DNA of 37,614 bases from Actinomycetota bacterium. Its GTDB lineage: Bacteria; Actinomycetota; Actinomycetes; Actinomycetales; Microbacteriaceae. The position numbers and the translations under genes were made by a program. The notes under the pieces were generated by a model. The model was not told the DNA's origin. It searched no databases and saw only the letters and a program-made list of their open reading frames with translations. Shown here piece after piece: positions 1 to 6,205 of this stretch. The first letter of the stretch is position 1. Each line of letters opens with the position of its first letter. The stretch covers positions 1-37,614 of the forward strand of contig SXMG01000122.1 in the NCBI GenBank assembly GCA_005778835.1, given 5' to 3'.

Positions 1-435
1 CGGGAAGTCGCCCATGAAGACCGTCTGGGTCTTGATCTCGCCGGTCATGTGGTTCATGAACTCGGCCTCGACGTAGAGCGGCGCCGCGTAGGTCTTGCCG
101 CGCTCTTTGCACTCGTCGATCGAGTACTTCTGCTCTTCGAGGTAGGGGTTCGTGAACGAGAGCTGCATCGTCTCGCCGAGGTCTTCGATCGGCGAGATCT
201 CTTCGAAGATCTCGTCGAGGCCGCTGCGCGACGGCACGTCGGTGCGGCCGGCGGCCTGCGCCTCTTCGAGCCGGGCCTTCCAGCCGTCGCCGCCGACGAG
301 CCAGTTGAAGCTCTCGGTCTGCAGCGCCAGAAGGTCGGGCACGGTCAGCGTGTCGCTGATCTTGGCGAACGACACGCGCGTTGCGGTGCGGCCGTTCTTG
401 AGGGACTGGGTCTTAGCGGTGCGAGCAGCAGCCAA
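1..435 (-). CDS. rpoB: DNA-directed RNA polymerase subunit beta (N-terminal part, cut by window edge)
   Basis: Reads leftwards off the window; the first 145 codons are visible. The translation contains the RpoB N-terminal segments [40 protein letters not shown] and [14 protein letters not shown], then the start of the protrusion region ([20 protein letters not shown]). RpoB is the catalytic beta subunit of RNA polymerase. The start is a TTG at 435-433. It is chosen because a strong Shine-Dalgarno GGAGG (448-444) lies 8 nt upstream and the reading begins [20 protein letters not shown], as expected before the conserved core. No rplJ/rplL is visible upstream; the upstream neighbour is a divergent methyltransferase-like gene. 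A promoter-like element lies at 650-621, giving a leader of roughly 180 nt. Confidence 0.97.
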   Translation of the reverse strand, partial: MAAARTAKTQSLKNGRTATRVSFAKISDTLTVPDLLALQTESFNWLVGGDGWKARLEEAQAAGRTDVPSRSGLDEIFEEISPIEDLGETMQLSFTNPYLEEQKYSIDECKERGKTYAAPLYVEAEFMNHMTGEIKTQTVFMGDFP

Positions 436-469
436 GGAACTAACCTCCGTGGGCGTCGAAGCCCGGATT

Positions 470-486
470 CTGTCGATCGTCGACAG
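470..486. repeat. Inverted repeat in the rpoB leader
   Basis: CTGTCGA / TCGACAG, 7-bp arms around a 3-nt loop. It lies between the proposed rpoB promoter and the Shine-Dalgarno sequence, so it would form a small hairpin in the rpoB leader RNA. There is no T-tract, so it is not a typical terminator. The rest of 436-757 holds only the two divergent promoters. Confidence 0.45.
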
Positions 487-620
487 GTGAGTGCGGTCGA
501 GTGAACGCGCCGAAACCCGTGGGGATTCTTCTCATGGAGGAATCCACCCCGCCGCTATACTCGGGGCACGATCGACGTCCGCTATTTGACGGCCGATCAG
601 ACATGGGAGCGCAAACCTCA

Positions 621-650
621 ATACTAGGCGCGCTCGCTGTGCTGTGTCCA
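621..650 (-). promoter_or_regulatory. Candidate rpoB promoter
   Basis: On the minus strand TGGACA (650-645), an 18-nt spacer and TAGTAT (626-621) form a sigma-70-type promoter pointing at rpoB. The predicted start near 614 leaves a leader of about 180 nt before the TTG. It sits 10 nt from the -35 box of the opposite-strand promoter at 660-688. Confidence 0.5.
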
Positions 651-659
651 GTCAGAATC

Positions 660-688
660 TTGACCAATTCGAGTCGCTGCGCTATAAC
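660..688 (+). promoter_or_regulatory. Promoter of the spermidine-synthase-like gene
   Basis: TTGACC (660-665), a 17-nt spacer and TATAAC (683-688) closely match the vegetative sigma consensus. Transcription should start near 695. This rules out the upstream in-frame GTG at 644 as the translation start, because it lies inside the promoter. An in-frame GTG occurs at exactly 695, so a leaderless start there is possible in place of ATG 758. Confidence 0.65.
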
Positions 689-757
689 CGCCCGGTGGCA
701 CCGCCGAACGGCTCGCTCGACGAGGGCACGGGCGATCGATGTGGCACGCTGTCGAGC

Positions 758-1621
758 ATGACGGGTGCCGTGCAGCTGCGACTCGCGAGCGGCATGTCGG
801 CCGTCATCGAGCCAGACCGCTGGGCCGACGGCAGCTACACGCTCATCGTCGACGGCACTCCCCAGTCGCACGTCGACCTCGACGACCCCTCGCGGCTGTT
901 CTTCGAGTACGTGCAGCGCATCGGGCACGTCATCGACGAGTGGGGCGAGCCCGGGCAGCCGCTCACGGCCCTGCACCTCGGTGGCGGTGCGCTCACTCTG
1001 CCGCGCTATGTGCACGCCACCCGGCCGGGCTCCCGCCAGCAGGTGCTCGAGCTCGACGAGCAGCTCGTCACCTTCGTGCGCGAGCATCTGCCGCTGCCCC
1101 GCCAGTCGGGCATCAGAGTTCGCTATGGGGATGCCCGCGCTCTGCTCGCGCGCCTGCCCGCCGCCCTGCACGGCGCTGTCGACCTCATCGTCGTCGACGT
1201 GTTCGCGGGCGCCCGCATACCGGCCCACGTCACGAGCGTCGAGTTCTATCGCGAGCTCGCGGATTTTCTCGCGCCGGGCGGCATCGTCGCCGTCAACATC
1301 GCCGACGGGCCGGGGCTCGCGTTCGCTCGCAGCCAGGCGGCGACTCTCCGGCTCGTGCTGCGCGACGTCGCCGCTCTCGCCGAGACGGGCGTGCTGAAGG
1401 GGCGCCGCTTCGGCAACGTCGTCCTGATCGGGTCGGCTTCCGAGCTGCCGCTCGAGTGGATGCCCCGGCTCATGGCACGGGGACCTCACCCGGCCACCGT
1501 CACCGCGGGCGCCGACCTGACGCGCTGGATCGCGGGCGCGGCCGTCGTCAGCGATCAGACGGCCGTGCCCTCGCCCGCGCCGTCACTCGGACTGTTCACG
1601 GCTCAGAAGAGGGGCGACTGA
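758..1621 (+). CDS. Spermidine synthase-like methyltransferase-fold protein
   Basis: A protein of 287 residues with the spermidine synthase/SAM-dependent methyltransferase fold. Visible landmarks are LTALHLGGGALTLPRYV (glycine-rich nucleotide-binding loop), a following acidic strand QQVLELDEQL, VRYGDARALLARL, and DLIVVDVFAGARIPAHVTS, followed by EFYRELADFLAPGGIVAVNI. Actinobacterial relatives are commonly annotated as spermidine synthase or as fused-MFS spermidine synthase. The polyamine substrate is not established by the sequence, and no membrane segments are present. ATG 758 is chosen because the conserved start (VQLRLASGMSAVIEPDRW) follows directly; GTG 695 is an alternative. It is transcribed divergently from rpoB, and its 3' end overlaps the convergent haemoglobin gene by 26 nt. 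Confidence 0.8.
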   Translation: MTGAVQLRLASGMSAVIEPDRWADGSYTLIVDGTPQSHVDLDDPSRLFFEYVQRIGHVIDEWGEPGQPLTALHLGGGALTLPRYVHATRPGSRQQVLELDEQLVTFVREHLPLPRQSGIRVRYGDARALLARLPAALHGAVDLIVVDVFAGARIPAHVTSVEFYRELADFLAPGGIVAVNIADGPGLAFARSQAATLRLVLRDVAALAETGVLKGRRFGNVVLIGSASELPLEWMPRLMARGPHPATVTAGADLTRWIAGAAVVSDQTAVPSPAPSLGLFTAQKRGD

Positions 1622-1988
1622 CCTCGCCGCCCGCGTTCGGGTCGACGATCACGGGACGCAGCCTGTCGAGCAGGTCGAGCATAGCTCGCGCGGCCTCGGG
1701 AGCGACACCCGCGGCATCGAGTGCCTCGCCAGCCAGCTGCAGGAAGCGCTCCATGTGCACATCGGTGAGCCGGAAGGGCCGGTGGGCATCGCGCATGCTC
1801 TGGCCGAGGTATTGCTCCGGCCCTCCGAGCACCGCGGCGAGGTAGCTGACGCGATGCCGCTGCAGAGCTTGGTGGTCGACGCCCTCGAAAAGGGGGCCGA
1901 GCAGAGCATCAGCCGCAAGACGGTCGGCGAGATCGTCGACGACGGCCCTGATGGCGGGTTCGCCCCCCAGTGCGTCGTAGATGCTCAT
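1596..1988 (-). CDS. Group I truncated haemoglobin with an altered distal pocket
   Basis: 130 residues. It opens with MSIYDALGGEPAIRAVVDDL, the typical group I truncated haemoglobin start, and has the LGGPEQYLG turn. The proximal haem ligand is kept as His69 (RDAHRPF). Aligned by eye to mycobacterial trHbN, the B10 tyrosine is Ala21 and the E11 glutamine is Arg46, so the usual oxygen-stabilising distal pair is missing. The family binds oxygen and often detoxifies nitric oxide; the substitutions make that role uncertain here. The start at 1988 is supported by GAGGAAAGG upstream. A longer in-frame start at 2081 would add 31 unrelated residues. It converges on the methyltransferase-like gene, overlapping it by 26 nt. 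Confidence 0.88.
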   Translation of the reverse strand: MSIYDALGGEPAIRAVVDDLADRLAADALLGPLFEGVDHQALQRHRVSYLAAVLGGPEQYLGQSMRDAHRPFRLTDVHMERFLQLAGEALDAAGVAPEAARAMLDLLDRLRPVIVDPNAGGEVSRPSSEP

Positions 1989-2101
1989 GACCGACCTTTC
2001 CTCAGATTGCCCCCGACTGTACAGAGTAGACCTGTCAATGTTCACCGGCCGCACAGGGGCCGCGCCCAGAATGGGGGTCACTGTCCGTCTGGGGAGGACT
2101 C

Positions 2102-3247
2102 ATGGGTCGACCGCTGAACCGCTCGCTCGCCCTCGCCGTGGCCGCCGCGCTCGCCCTGAGCGGCTGCGTCGCGACCGACGTAGCGCGCACCCCCACAGGA
2201 GTCGGAACGTCGCAGCCGAGCCCGCCCAGCAGCGAGCCCCCTGAGCCCGAGGCGCCGCTCGGCGCCGTGTCGCCGACCGGCGAGCTCGAGGTGCTCGTGA
2301 CCGGGCTGCGCACGCCATGGTCGATCGCCCCGCTGCCCACGGGCTCGACGCTCATGAGCGAGCGCGACACCGGCCGCGTGCTCGAGCTCATGCCCGACGG
2401 CGACCTGCGGGTGGTGGCCACCGTGCCCGGAATCGTGCCGGGCGGCGAAGGCGGGCTGCTGGGCATCGCCGCGCGCGATACCGGCACTCCCTACCTGTAC
2501 GCCTACTTCACCGCCGCGAACGACAACCGCATCGTGCGCATGCCGCTCACCGGAGCGCCCGGGACGTACGGCCTCGGCGGGGTCGAGGTGCTGCTCGCGG
2601 GCATCCCGAAAGCGCGCACGCACAACGGGGGTCGGCTCGCGTTCGGTCCCGACGGGATGCTCTACGCGACGACGGGCGATGCGCAGCAGACCGAGCGCTC
2701 TCAAGATCGCAGCTCGCTCGCCGGCAAGATCCTGCGGCTCACGCCCGACGGCGATGTGCCTGCCGACAATCCCTTCCCGGGCTCGTACGTCTACTCGCTC
2801 GGGCACCGCAACCCGCAGGGCCTCGTGTTCGACCGCTCAGGGCAGCTGTGGGCGGCCGAGTTCGGGCAGACCACGTGGGACGAGCTCAATCGCATCGAGC
2901 CAGGGGAGAACTACGGCTGGCCGATCGTGGAGGGCATCGGAGGCCGCTCGGGGTACGTCGACCCGGTGCAGCAGTGGCCGCCGCGAGAGGCGAGCCCGAG
3001 CGGGCTCGGCATCGTGGGCGACACCCTCTTCCTCGCGGCGCTGCGCGGCCAGCGCCTGTGGGTCATCGACATCGACAACCCGGGTACGGGCACGGCGTTC
3101 TTCGTGAGCGAGCTCGGCCGCATCCGCGACGCGGTGGGCGTGGGCGACGACCGGCTACTCCTCGTCACGAGCAACACCGACGCCAACGGCCGCCCGGGCG
3201 CCGACGACGACCGGCTCATCGCCGTCTGGCTCGCACCTCGCGGGTGA
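2102..3247 (+). CDS. PQQ-dependent glucose/sorbosone dehydrogenase-family lipoprotein
   Basis: 381 residues. It begins with a lipoprotein signal peptide whose lipobox LSGC puts the lipidated cysteine at residue 22, so the protein should be anchored on the outer face of the membrane. A Pro/Glu/Ser-rich linker follows. The six-bladed beta-propeller of the soluble glucose dehydrogenase/sorbosone dehydrogenase family then runs from about residue 60 to the end. Family landmarks are TPWSIAPLPTG, GGEGGLLGIA, RTHNGGRLAFGPDGMLYAT, SLAGKILRLTPDG, SLGHRNPQGLVFD and EFGQTTWDELNRIEPGENYG. Members oxidise aldose sugars with PQQ; many bacterial paralogues have no known substrate. The start is supported by GGGGAGGA ending 3 nt before the ATG. 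No PQQ-synthesis genes are in the window. Confidence 0.9.
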   Translation: MGRPLNRSLALAVAAALALSGCVATDVARTPTGVGTSQPSPPSSEPPEPEAPLGAVSPTGELEVLVTGLRTPWSIAPLPTGSTLMSERDTGRVLELMPDGDLRVVATVPGIVPGGEGGLLGIAARDTGTPYLYAYFTAANDNRIVRMPLTGAPGTYGLGGVEVLLAGIPKARTHNGGRLAFGPDGMLYATTGDAQQTERSQDRSSLAGKILRLTPDGDVPADNPFPGSYVYSLGHRNPQGLVFDRSGQLWAAEFGQTTWDELNRIEPGENYGWPIVEGIGGRSGYVDPVQQWPPREASPSGLGIVGDTLFLAALRGQRLWVIDIDNPGTGTAFFVSELGRIRDAVGVGDDRLLLVTSNTDANGRPGADDDRLIAVWLAPRG

Positions 3248-3277
3248 ACGGTCGCGGCCATTGTCGGTGGCACCGCC

Positions 3278-3283
3278 TACCAT
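3278..3283 (+). promoter_or_regulatory. Leaderless -10 box of the SprT-like gene
   Basis: TACCAT lies 7 nt before GTG 3291. This spacing places the transcription start on the start codon and favours GTG 3291 over the in-frame TTG at 3261. No convincing -35 box is visible. Confidence 0.5.
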
Positions 3284-3290
3284 CGAGGGC

Positions 3291-3767
3291 GTGAGCGAGC
3301 TGAACCGGGTGCGGCAGTGGGCCGAAGCCCTCATCGCGCTGCACCTCGACGAGTCGTGGAGCTTCGCCTTCGACCGCGCGACGCGACGCGCGGGCCTGTG
3401 CGACTTCGGGCGCAAGCGCATCTCGGTCTCGCGTCACCTGGCCGTGCGGTTCGACGACGACGCCATTCACCAGACCCTGCTGCACGAGGTCGCGCACGCG
3501 CTCGCCGGGCCGGGCACAGGCCACGGGCCGGAGTGGCGACGCATCGCGCGCGACCTCGGCTACGTCGGGGGCACGACGCACGACGGCCCGATCGCCGACG
3601 ACCGGGCGCGCTGGCGCGGCTCGTGCCCGAGCGGCCACGAGTTCGTGCGGTTCCGGCGACCGAGAACCGACGTCTCGTGCGGCCGTTGCTCGCGCGGATT
3701 CAGTCGTGCCGCGATCATCACGTGGCGCGATCAGAAGCCGCTCATGCCCGCTCTGACCCTGCGGTAG
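3291..3767 (+). CDS. SprT-like zinc metallopeptidase domain protein
   Basis: 158 residues from GTG 3291 (168 from the upstream TTG). The zinc protease signature HEVAHALAG (HExxH) is followed by GHGPEWRRIARDLG, which supplies the third ligand histidine as in SprT/Spartan-type domains. The C-terminal part has CPSGHEFVRFRRP and CGRCSRGF, a likely four-cysteine zinc ribbon (SprT-type). The family is linked to proteolysis of DNA-protein cross-links in eukaryotic Spartan; the role of the small bacterial members is poorly known. The gene follows the lipoprotein gene by 43 nt but has its own start signal. It converges on the DUF427 gene with a 16-nt gap. Confidence 0.85.
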   Translation: MSELNRVRQWAEALIALHLDESWSFAFDRATRRAGLCDFGRKRISVSRHLAVRFDDDAIHQTLLHEVAHALAGPGTGHGPEWRRIARDLGYVGGTTHDGPIADDRARWRGSCPSGHEFVRFRRPRTDVSCGRCSRGFSRAAIITWRDQKPLMPALTLR

Positions 3768-3783
3768 CAGCTCCCGACTCCGA

Positions 3784-4086
3784 TCACTCGGAGACGGTGA
3801 CCTCTTTCCAGAACGCCACGTAGTTCGAGAAGTCTTTGCCGACCCGCTCGATGCCGCTCGCGTACGGGGTCGGGTAGCTCCAGGCGCGGTCCTGCAGAGC
3901 CTGGCCGTCGACCGTCACCGTGAAGTACTGGCACTCGCCCTTCCACGGGCAGGTGTACGGGGTCGGGCTCTGCGAGAGGAAGCCATCGACGATGCTCGAC
4001 GGCGGAAAGTACCAGTTGCCTTCGATCTTGATGAGGTCGTCTTCTGCGGCCTCGGCGATGACGGTGCCGTTGACGTGAGCCTTCAT
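3784..4086 (-). CDS. DUF427 domain-containing protein
   Basis: 100 residues, the full length of a single DUF427 domain. The recognisable core is WYFPPSSIVDGFLSQSPT, then TYTCPWKGECQYFTV-type residues and AWSYPTPYASGIERVGKDFSNYVAFW. The domain is common in actinobacteria and has no established biochemical function. The AGGAGG Shine-Dalgarno just before the ATG at 4086 decides the start. It lies 43 nt downstream of the ComB-like gene on the same strand, so the two may be cotranscribed. Confidence 0.92.
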   Translation of the reverse strand: MKAHVNGTVIAEAAEDDLIKIEGNWYFPPSSIVDGFLSQSPTPYTCPWKGECQYFTVTVDGQALQDRAWSYPTPYASGIERVGKDFSNYVAFWKEVTVSE

Positions 4087-4129
4087 GGGTCCTCCTGCGG
4101 TCGAGTCGAACAGTGTGCTGGTGAGAACC

Positions 4130-4693
4130 TCAGGCTGGCAGGTCGAATTCCCTCAGCACCACGAGTTCGGGCGATTCCCAGCGCGCCCGCGCCGCGCGCA
4201 CGGCCTCGGGTCCCTCGCCGAGAGCGAGCATCCGCCCGCCGACCGAGGCGCTGAGCATGTGGGCGACGGCGCCGCGCAGGCCCTGGTAGCCGGCCGCCGC
4301 GACTGCCGCCTCGGGGCTCGTGGCGTCGATGCCGACCGCGCCGAGCGCGTCGATCACGGCGCCCGCGAGCAAGTGGTCCTCGACGGGGATGCCCTCGGGA
4401 GCCTCCACCGGCGCCCCCGCCGCGACGACCGCGACCATCGTGCGCTCGCCGCGGGCGGCCTGCAGGGCGAGCAGGCGCTGGGCGATCGCCGCCGCCGCAC
4501 CGCACCGGGCGTCGATGACCTCGAGGTGCGGGGGCAGAGCATCCACCGGCGCGGGCTCGGTCGCGAGACCGTCGCACCAGACGAGCAGGTGGGCGGAGGC
4601 GCCGATGCGGCGAGCGCCGTCGAGGCCGACGTCGAACCGCACCTGATAGCGGTGCTGGGCGTCGGGGCTGTCGTCGTCGTGCGGGCCGGTCAC
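4130..4693 (-). CDS. ComB-like (2-phosphosulfolactate phosphatase family) protein, short form
   Basis: 187 residues. The C-terminal two thirds resemble the ComB family: VEDHLLAGAVIDALGAVG, SPEAAVAAAGYQGLRGAV and ASVGGRMLALGEGPEAVRAA match the family's terminal helices and its GR-xLxxLG motif. ComB proteins hydrolyse 2-phosphosulfolactate in coenzyme M biosynthesis in archaea. In actinobacteria the physiological substrate is unknown. The classical N-terminal IDVLRATTT-like motif is not evident; the equivalent strand reads HLLVWCDGLA. Catalysis is therefore doubtful and the assignment is tentative. The start is a GTG at 4693, six nt after TACGAT on the minus strand, a leaderless layout. Confidence 0.6.
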   Translation of the reverse strand: MTGPHDDDSPDAQHRYQVRFDVGLDGARRIGASAHLLVWCDGLATEPAPVDALPPHLEVIDARCGAAAAIAQRLLALQAARGERTMVAVVAAGAPVEAPEGIPVEDHLLAGAVIDALGAVGIDATSPEAAVAAAGYQGLRGAVAHMLSASVGGRMLALGEGPEAVRAARARWESPELVVLREFDLPA

Positions 4694-4699
4694 AGGTCG

Positions 4700-4705
4700 A
4701 TCGTA
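4700..4705 (-). promoter_or_regulatory. Leaderless -10 box of the ComB-like gene
   Basis: TACGAT (4705-4700 on the minus strand), 6 nt, then GTG 4693. It sets the start codon. The same bases lie just upstream of the divergent SRPBCC gene. Confidence 0.5.
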
Positions 4706-4728
4706 TCGACGTGGCGCAGACTGGGCGC

Positions 4729-5244
4729 ATGCGCGTGAGACTCGATCTGCTGCTCGACTGCCCGCCCGATGCGGCGTGGGTGGCCGTGCACTCCCCCGCC
4801 GTGTTCCGCGCGGTATCCGGCCCGTTCACGACGGCGACGTCTCTCGAGCCCGCGGGGTTTCCCGACCGCTGGGCCGACACCGAGCACCGGGTGCGGCTGC
4901 GGCTTCTCGGAGTGCTGCCGATGGGCACCCAGCTCATCCGGCTGCGCGACGAGTTTCGCCCTGACGGCACCCGCATCGTGCACGACGAGGGCGGGCCGCT
5001 CACGGGCGCGATGAGCATCGTCTCGCGCTGGCACCACCGTATGGCGATCAGCCCCGACCCCTCTGCTCCGGATGCCCGCACGCGGTTCCGCGACGCTCTC
5101 GATGTCTCGGCTGGCGTGCTGACACCGTTCGCGTGGCTGGGGTTCTGGTTCTTCTGGCAGCTGCGGGCGCAGAAGCTCCGGCGGCTCGCGCCCGGGTGGG
5201 CGACGCAGTTCGGCGCGGGCAGCTCGCCGGGCGGCGCCGCGTGA
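4729..5244 (+). CDS. SRPBCC-fold (START-like) hypothetical protein
   Basis: 171 residues from ATG 4729; a GTG at 4711 would add six. The N-terminus (RVRLDLLLDCPPDAAWVAV) and the alternating strands that follow (HRVRLRLLGVLPMGTQLIRL, GTRIVHDEGGPL) look like the SRPBCC ligand-binding fold. The C-terminal segment FAWLGFWFFWQLRAQKLRRL is hydrophobic and then basic. Function is unknown. The stop TGA overlaps the GTG of the next gene (GTGA at 5241-5244), which indicates translational coupling with the DUF1684 protein. Confidence 0.7.
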   Translation: MRVRLDLLLDCPPDAAWVAVHSPAVFRAVSGPFTTATSLEPAGFPDRWADTEHRVRLRLLGVLPMGTQLIRLRDEFRPDGTRIVHDEGGPLTGAMSIVSRWHHRMAISPDPSAPDARTRFRDALDVSAGVLTPFAWLGFWFFWQLRAQKLRRLAPGWATQFGAGSSPGGAA

Positions 5245-5912
5245 GCGCAGCATCCGGAATCCCTGAACGGGCCATCAGCGCTCTGGCCGTCGCCGACTGG
5301 CGGCGCCGCACCGTCGCGCTCTACGCCGAGCTGCGGGCCGCGACCGACCTGCCCGCGGCCCACGACCACTGGCGCCGCACGCGCGACGAGCTGTTCGCTC
5401 ACCACCCCGCCTCGCCCCTGCTGCCCGCCGACCGCGAGGCGTTCACGGGGCTGCGCGTCAAGCCTTACGACCCGGCGTGGCGGTTCGAGTGCGTGATTCA
5501 GGATGCTGAACCGCTGCGCACCGAACCTGATCGGATCAGTGTCGAGACCGGCACCGACGGAGTCGTACCGTTCGAGCGGCTCGGGTTCGTCGAGGTGACC
5601 GGCGTCGGCTCGCTCGACGTGTGGCGGCTCGCCTCCTACGGCGGCGGGCTCTTCGTGCCGGTGCGCGACGCTCTCTCGCGCGTGGAGGGCGGCACCTACG
5701 GCGGCGGGCGCTACCTGCTCGACACCGTCAAGGGCGCCGATCTCGGCGGGGGCCGAGCGCCGTGGTCGCTCGTGATCGACATGAACTTCGCCTACAACCC
5801 CTCGTGCGCCTACGACGAAGCGTGGGCGTGCCCGCTCGCCCCGCCCGGCAACGTCGTCGACGTCGAGATCCCCGTCGGCGAGCGCTACGGCGACGGGCGG
5901 CTCACGCTCTGA
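5241..5912 (+). CDS. DUF1684 domain-containing protein
   Basis: 223 residues from GTG 5241, chosen because it overlaps the preceding stop (GTGA) and the N-terminal sequence upstream of it is shadow. DUF1684 features are the early helix WRRRTVALYAELRA with HDHWRRTRDELFAHHPASPLL, and the C-terminal motif DMNFAYNPSCAYDEAWACPL followed by PPGNVVDVEIPVGE, the family's most conserved part. The family is widespread in actinobacteria with no assigned function. It is probably cotranscribed with the SRPBCC gene. Confidence 0.88.
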   Translation: MSAASGIPERAISALAVADWRRRTVALYAELRAATDLPAAHDHWRRTRDELFAHHPASPLLPADREAFTGLRVKPYDPAWRFECVIQDAEPLRTEPDRISVETGTDGVVPFERLGFVEVTGVGSLDVWRLASYGGGLFVPVRDALSRVEGGTYGGGRYLLDTVKGADLGGGRAPWSLVIDMNFAYNPSCAYDEAWACPLAPPGNVVDVEIPVGERYGDGRLTL

Positions 5913-6205
5913 GCACGGCGTCAGGCGTCTGGTCAGGGCGACCTGCTACGGTTGAGCCATAGGCAGAACTGTTCTCAGCTCTCCTGCGTCGTAGAACGCT
6001 TCCTCTTCCCGCTGCACGCGCACCGACTCGCGCATCCAGACGGTTCGATACTTTCTCACGGCGAACGATGTCGGCCATTGCCGCCGTCGCCACTTCGATT
6101 CCTGATGGCGCGCACCGAGTTTGTGAAACTCAGACGCGCTCACGGCATCCTGACCACTCGGTCGCGGATGCCGGGGATCACCCCTGTTCGAAAGGCACCA
6201 CCAGA
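5913..6205 (+). promoter_or_regulatory. Long intergenic/leader region before the DEAD-box helicase gene
   Basis: 293 nt without a convincing gene. A weak -10-like TACGGT lies at 5947-5952 and GATACT at about 6047. A short perfect inverted repeat GAGTTT-gtg-AAACTC sits at 6117-6131. AAAGG (6190-6194) is the likely ribosome binding site, about 11 nt before ATG 6206. A long structured leader is typical of cold-shock RNA helicases, but which promoter is used cannot be decided by eye. Confidence 0.35.

Noticed and set aside
440-1489. A 349-codon minus-strand frame over the spermidine-synthase-like gene.
   Set aside because: Its translation is low-complexity and Arg-rich; the plus-strand reading has the methyltransferase motifs and a good promoter.
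2033-2038. A perfect minus-strand TTGACA upstream of the haemoglobin gene.
   Set aside because: No -10 box is present at 16-18 nt; the nearest candidates are 11 or 23 nt away.
5946-6143. A 65-codon minus-strand ORF in the helicase leader.
   Set aside because: No start signal, no recognised domain, and it would be transcribed against the helicase leader.
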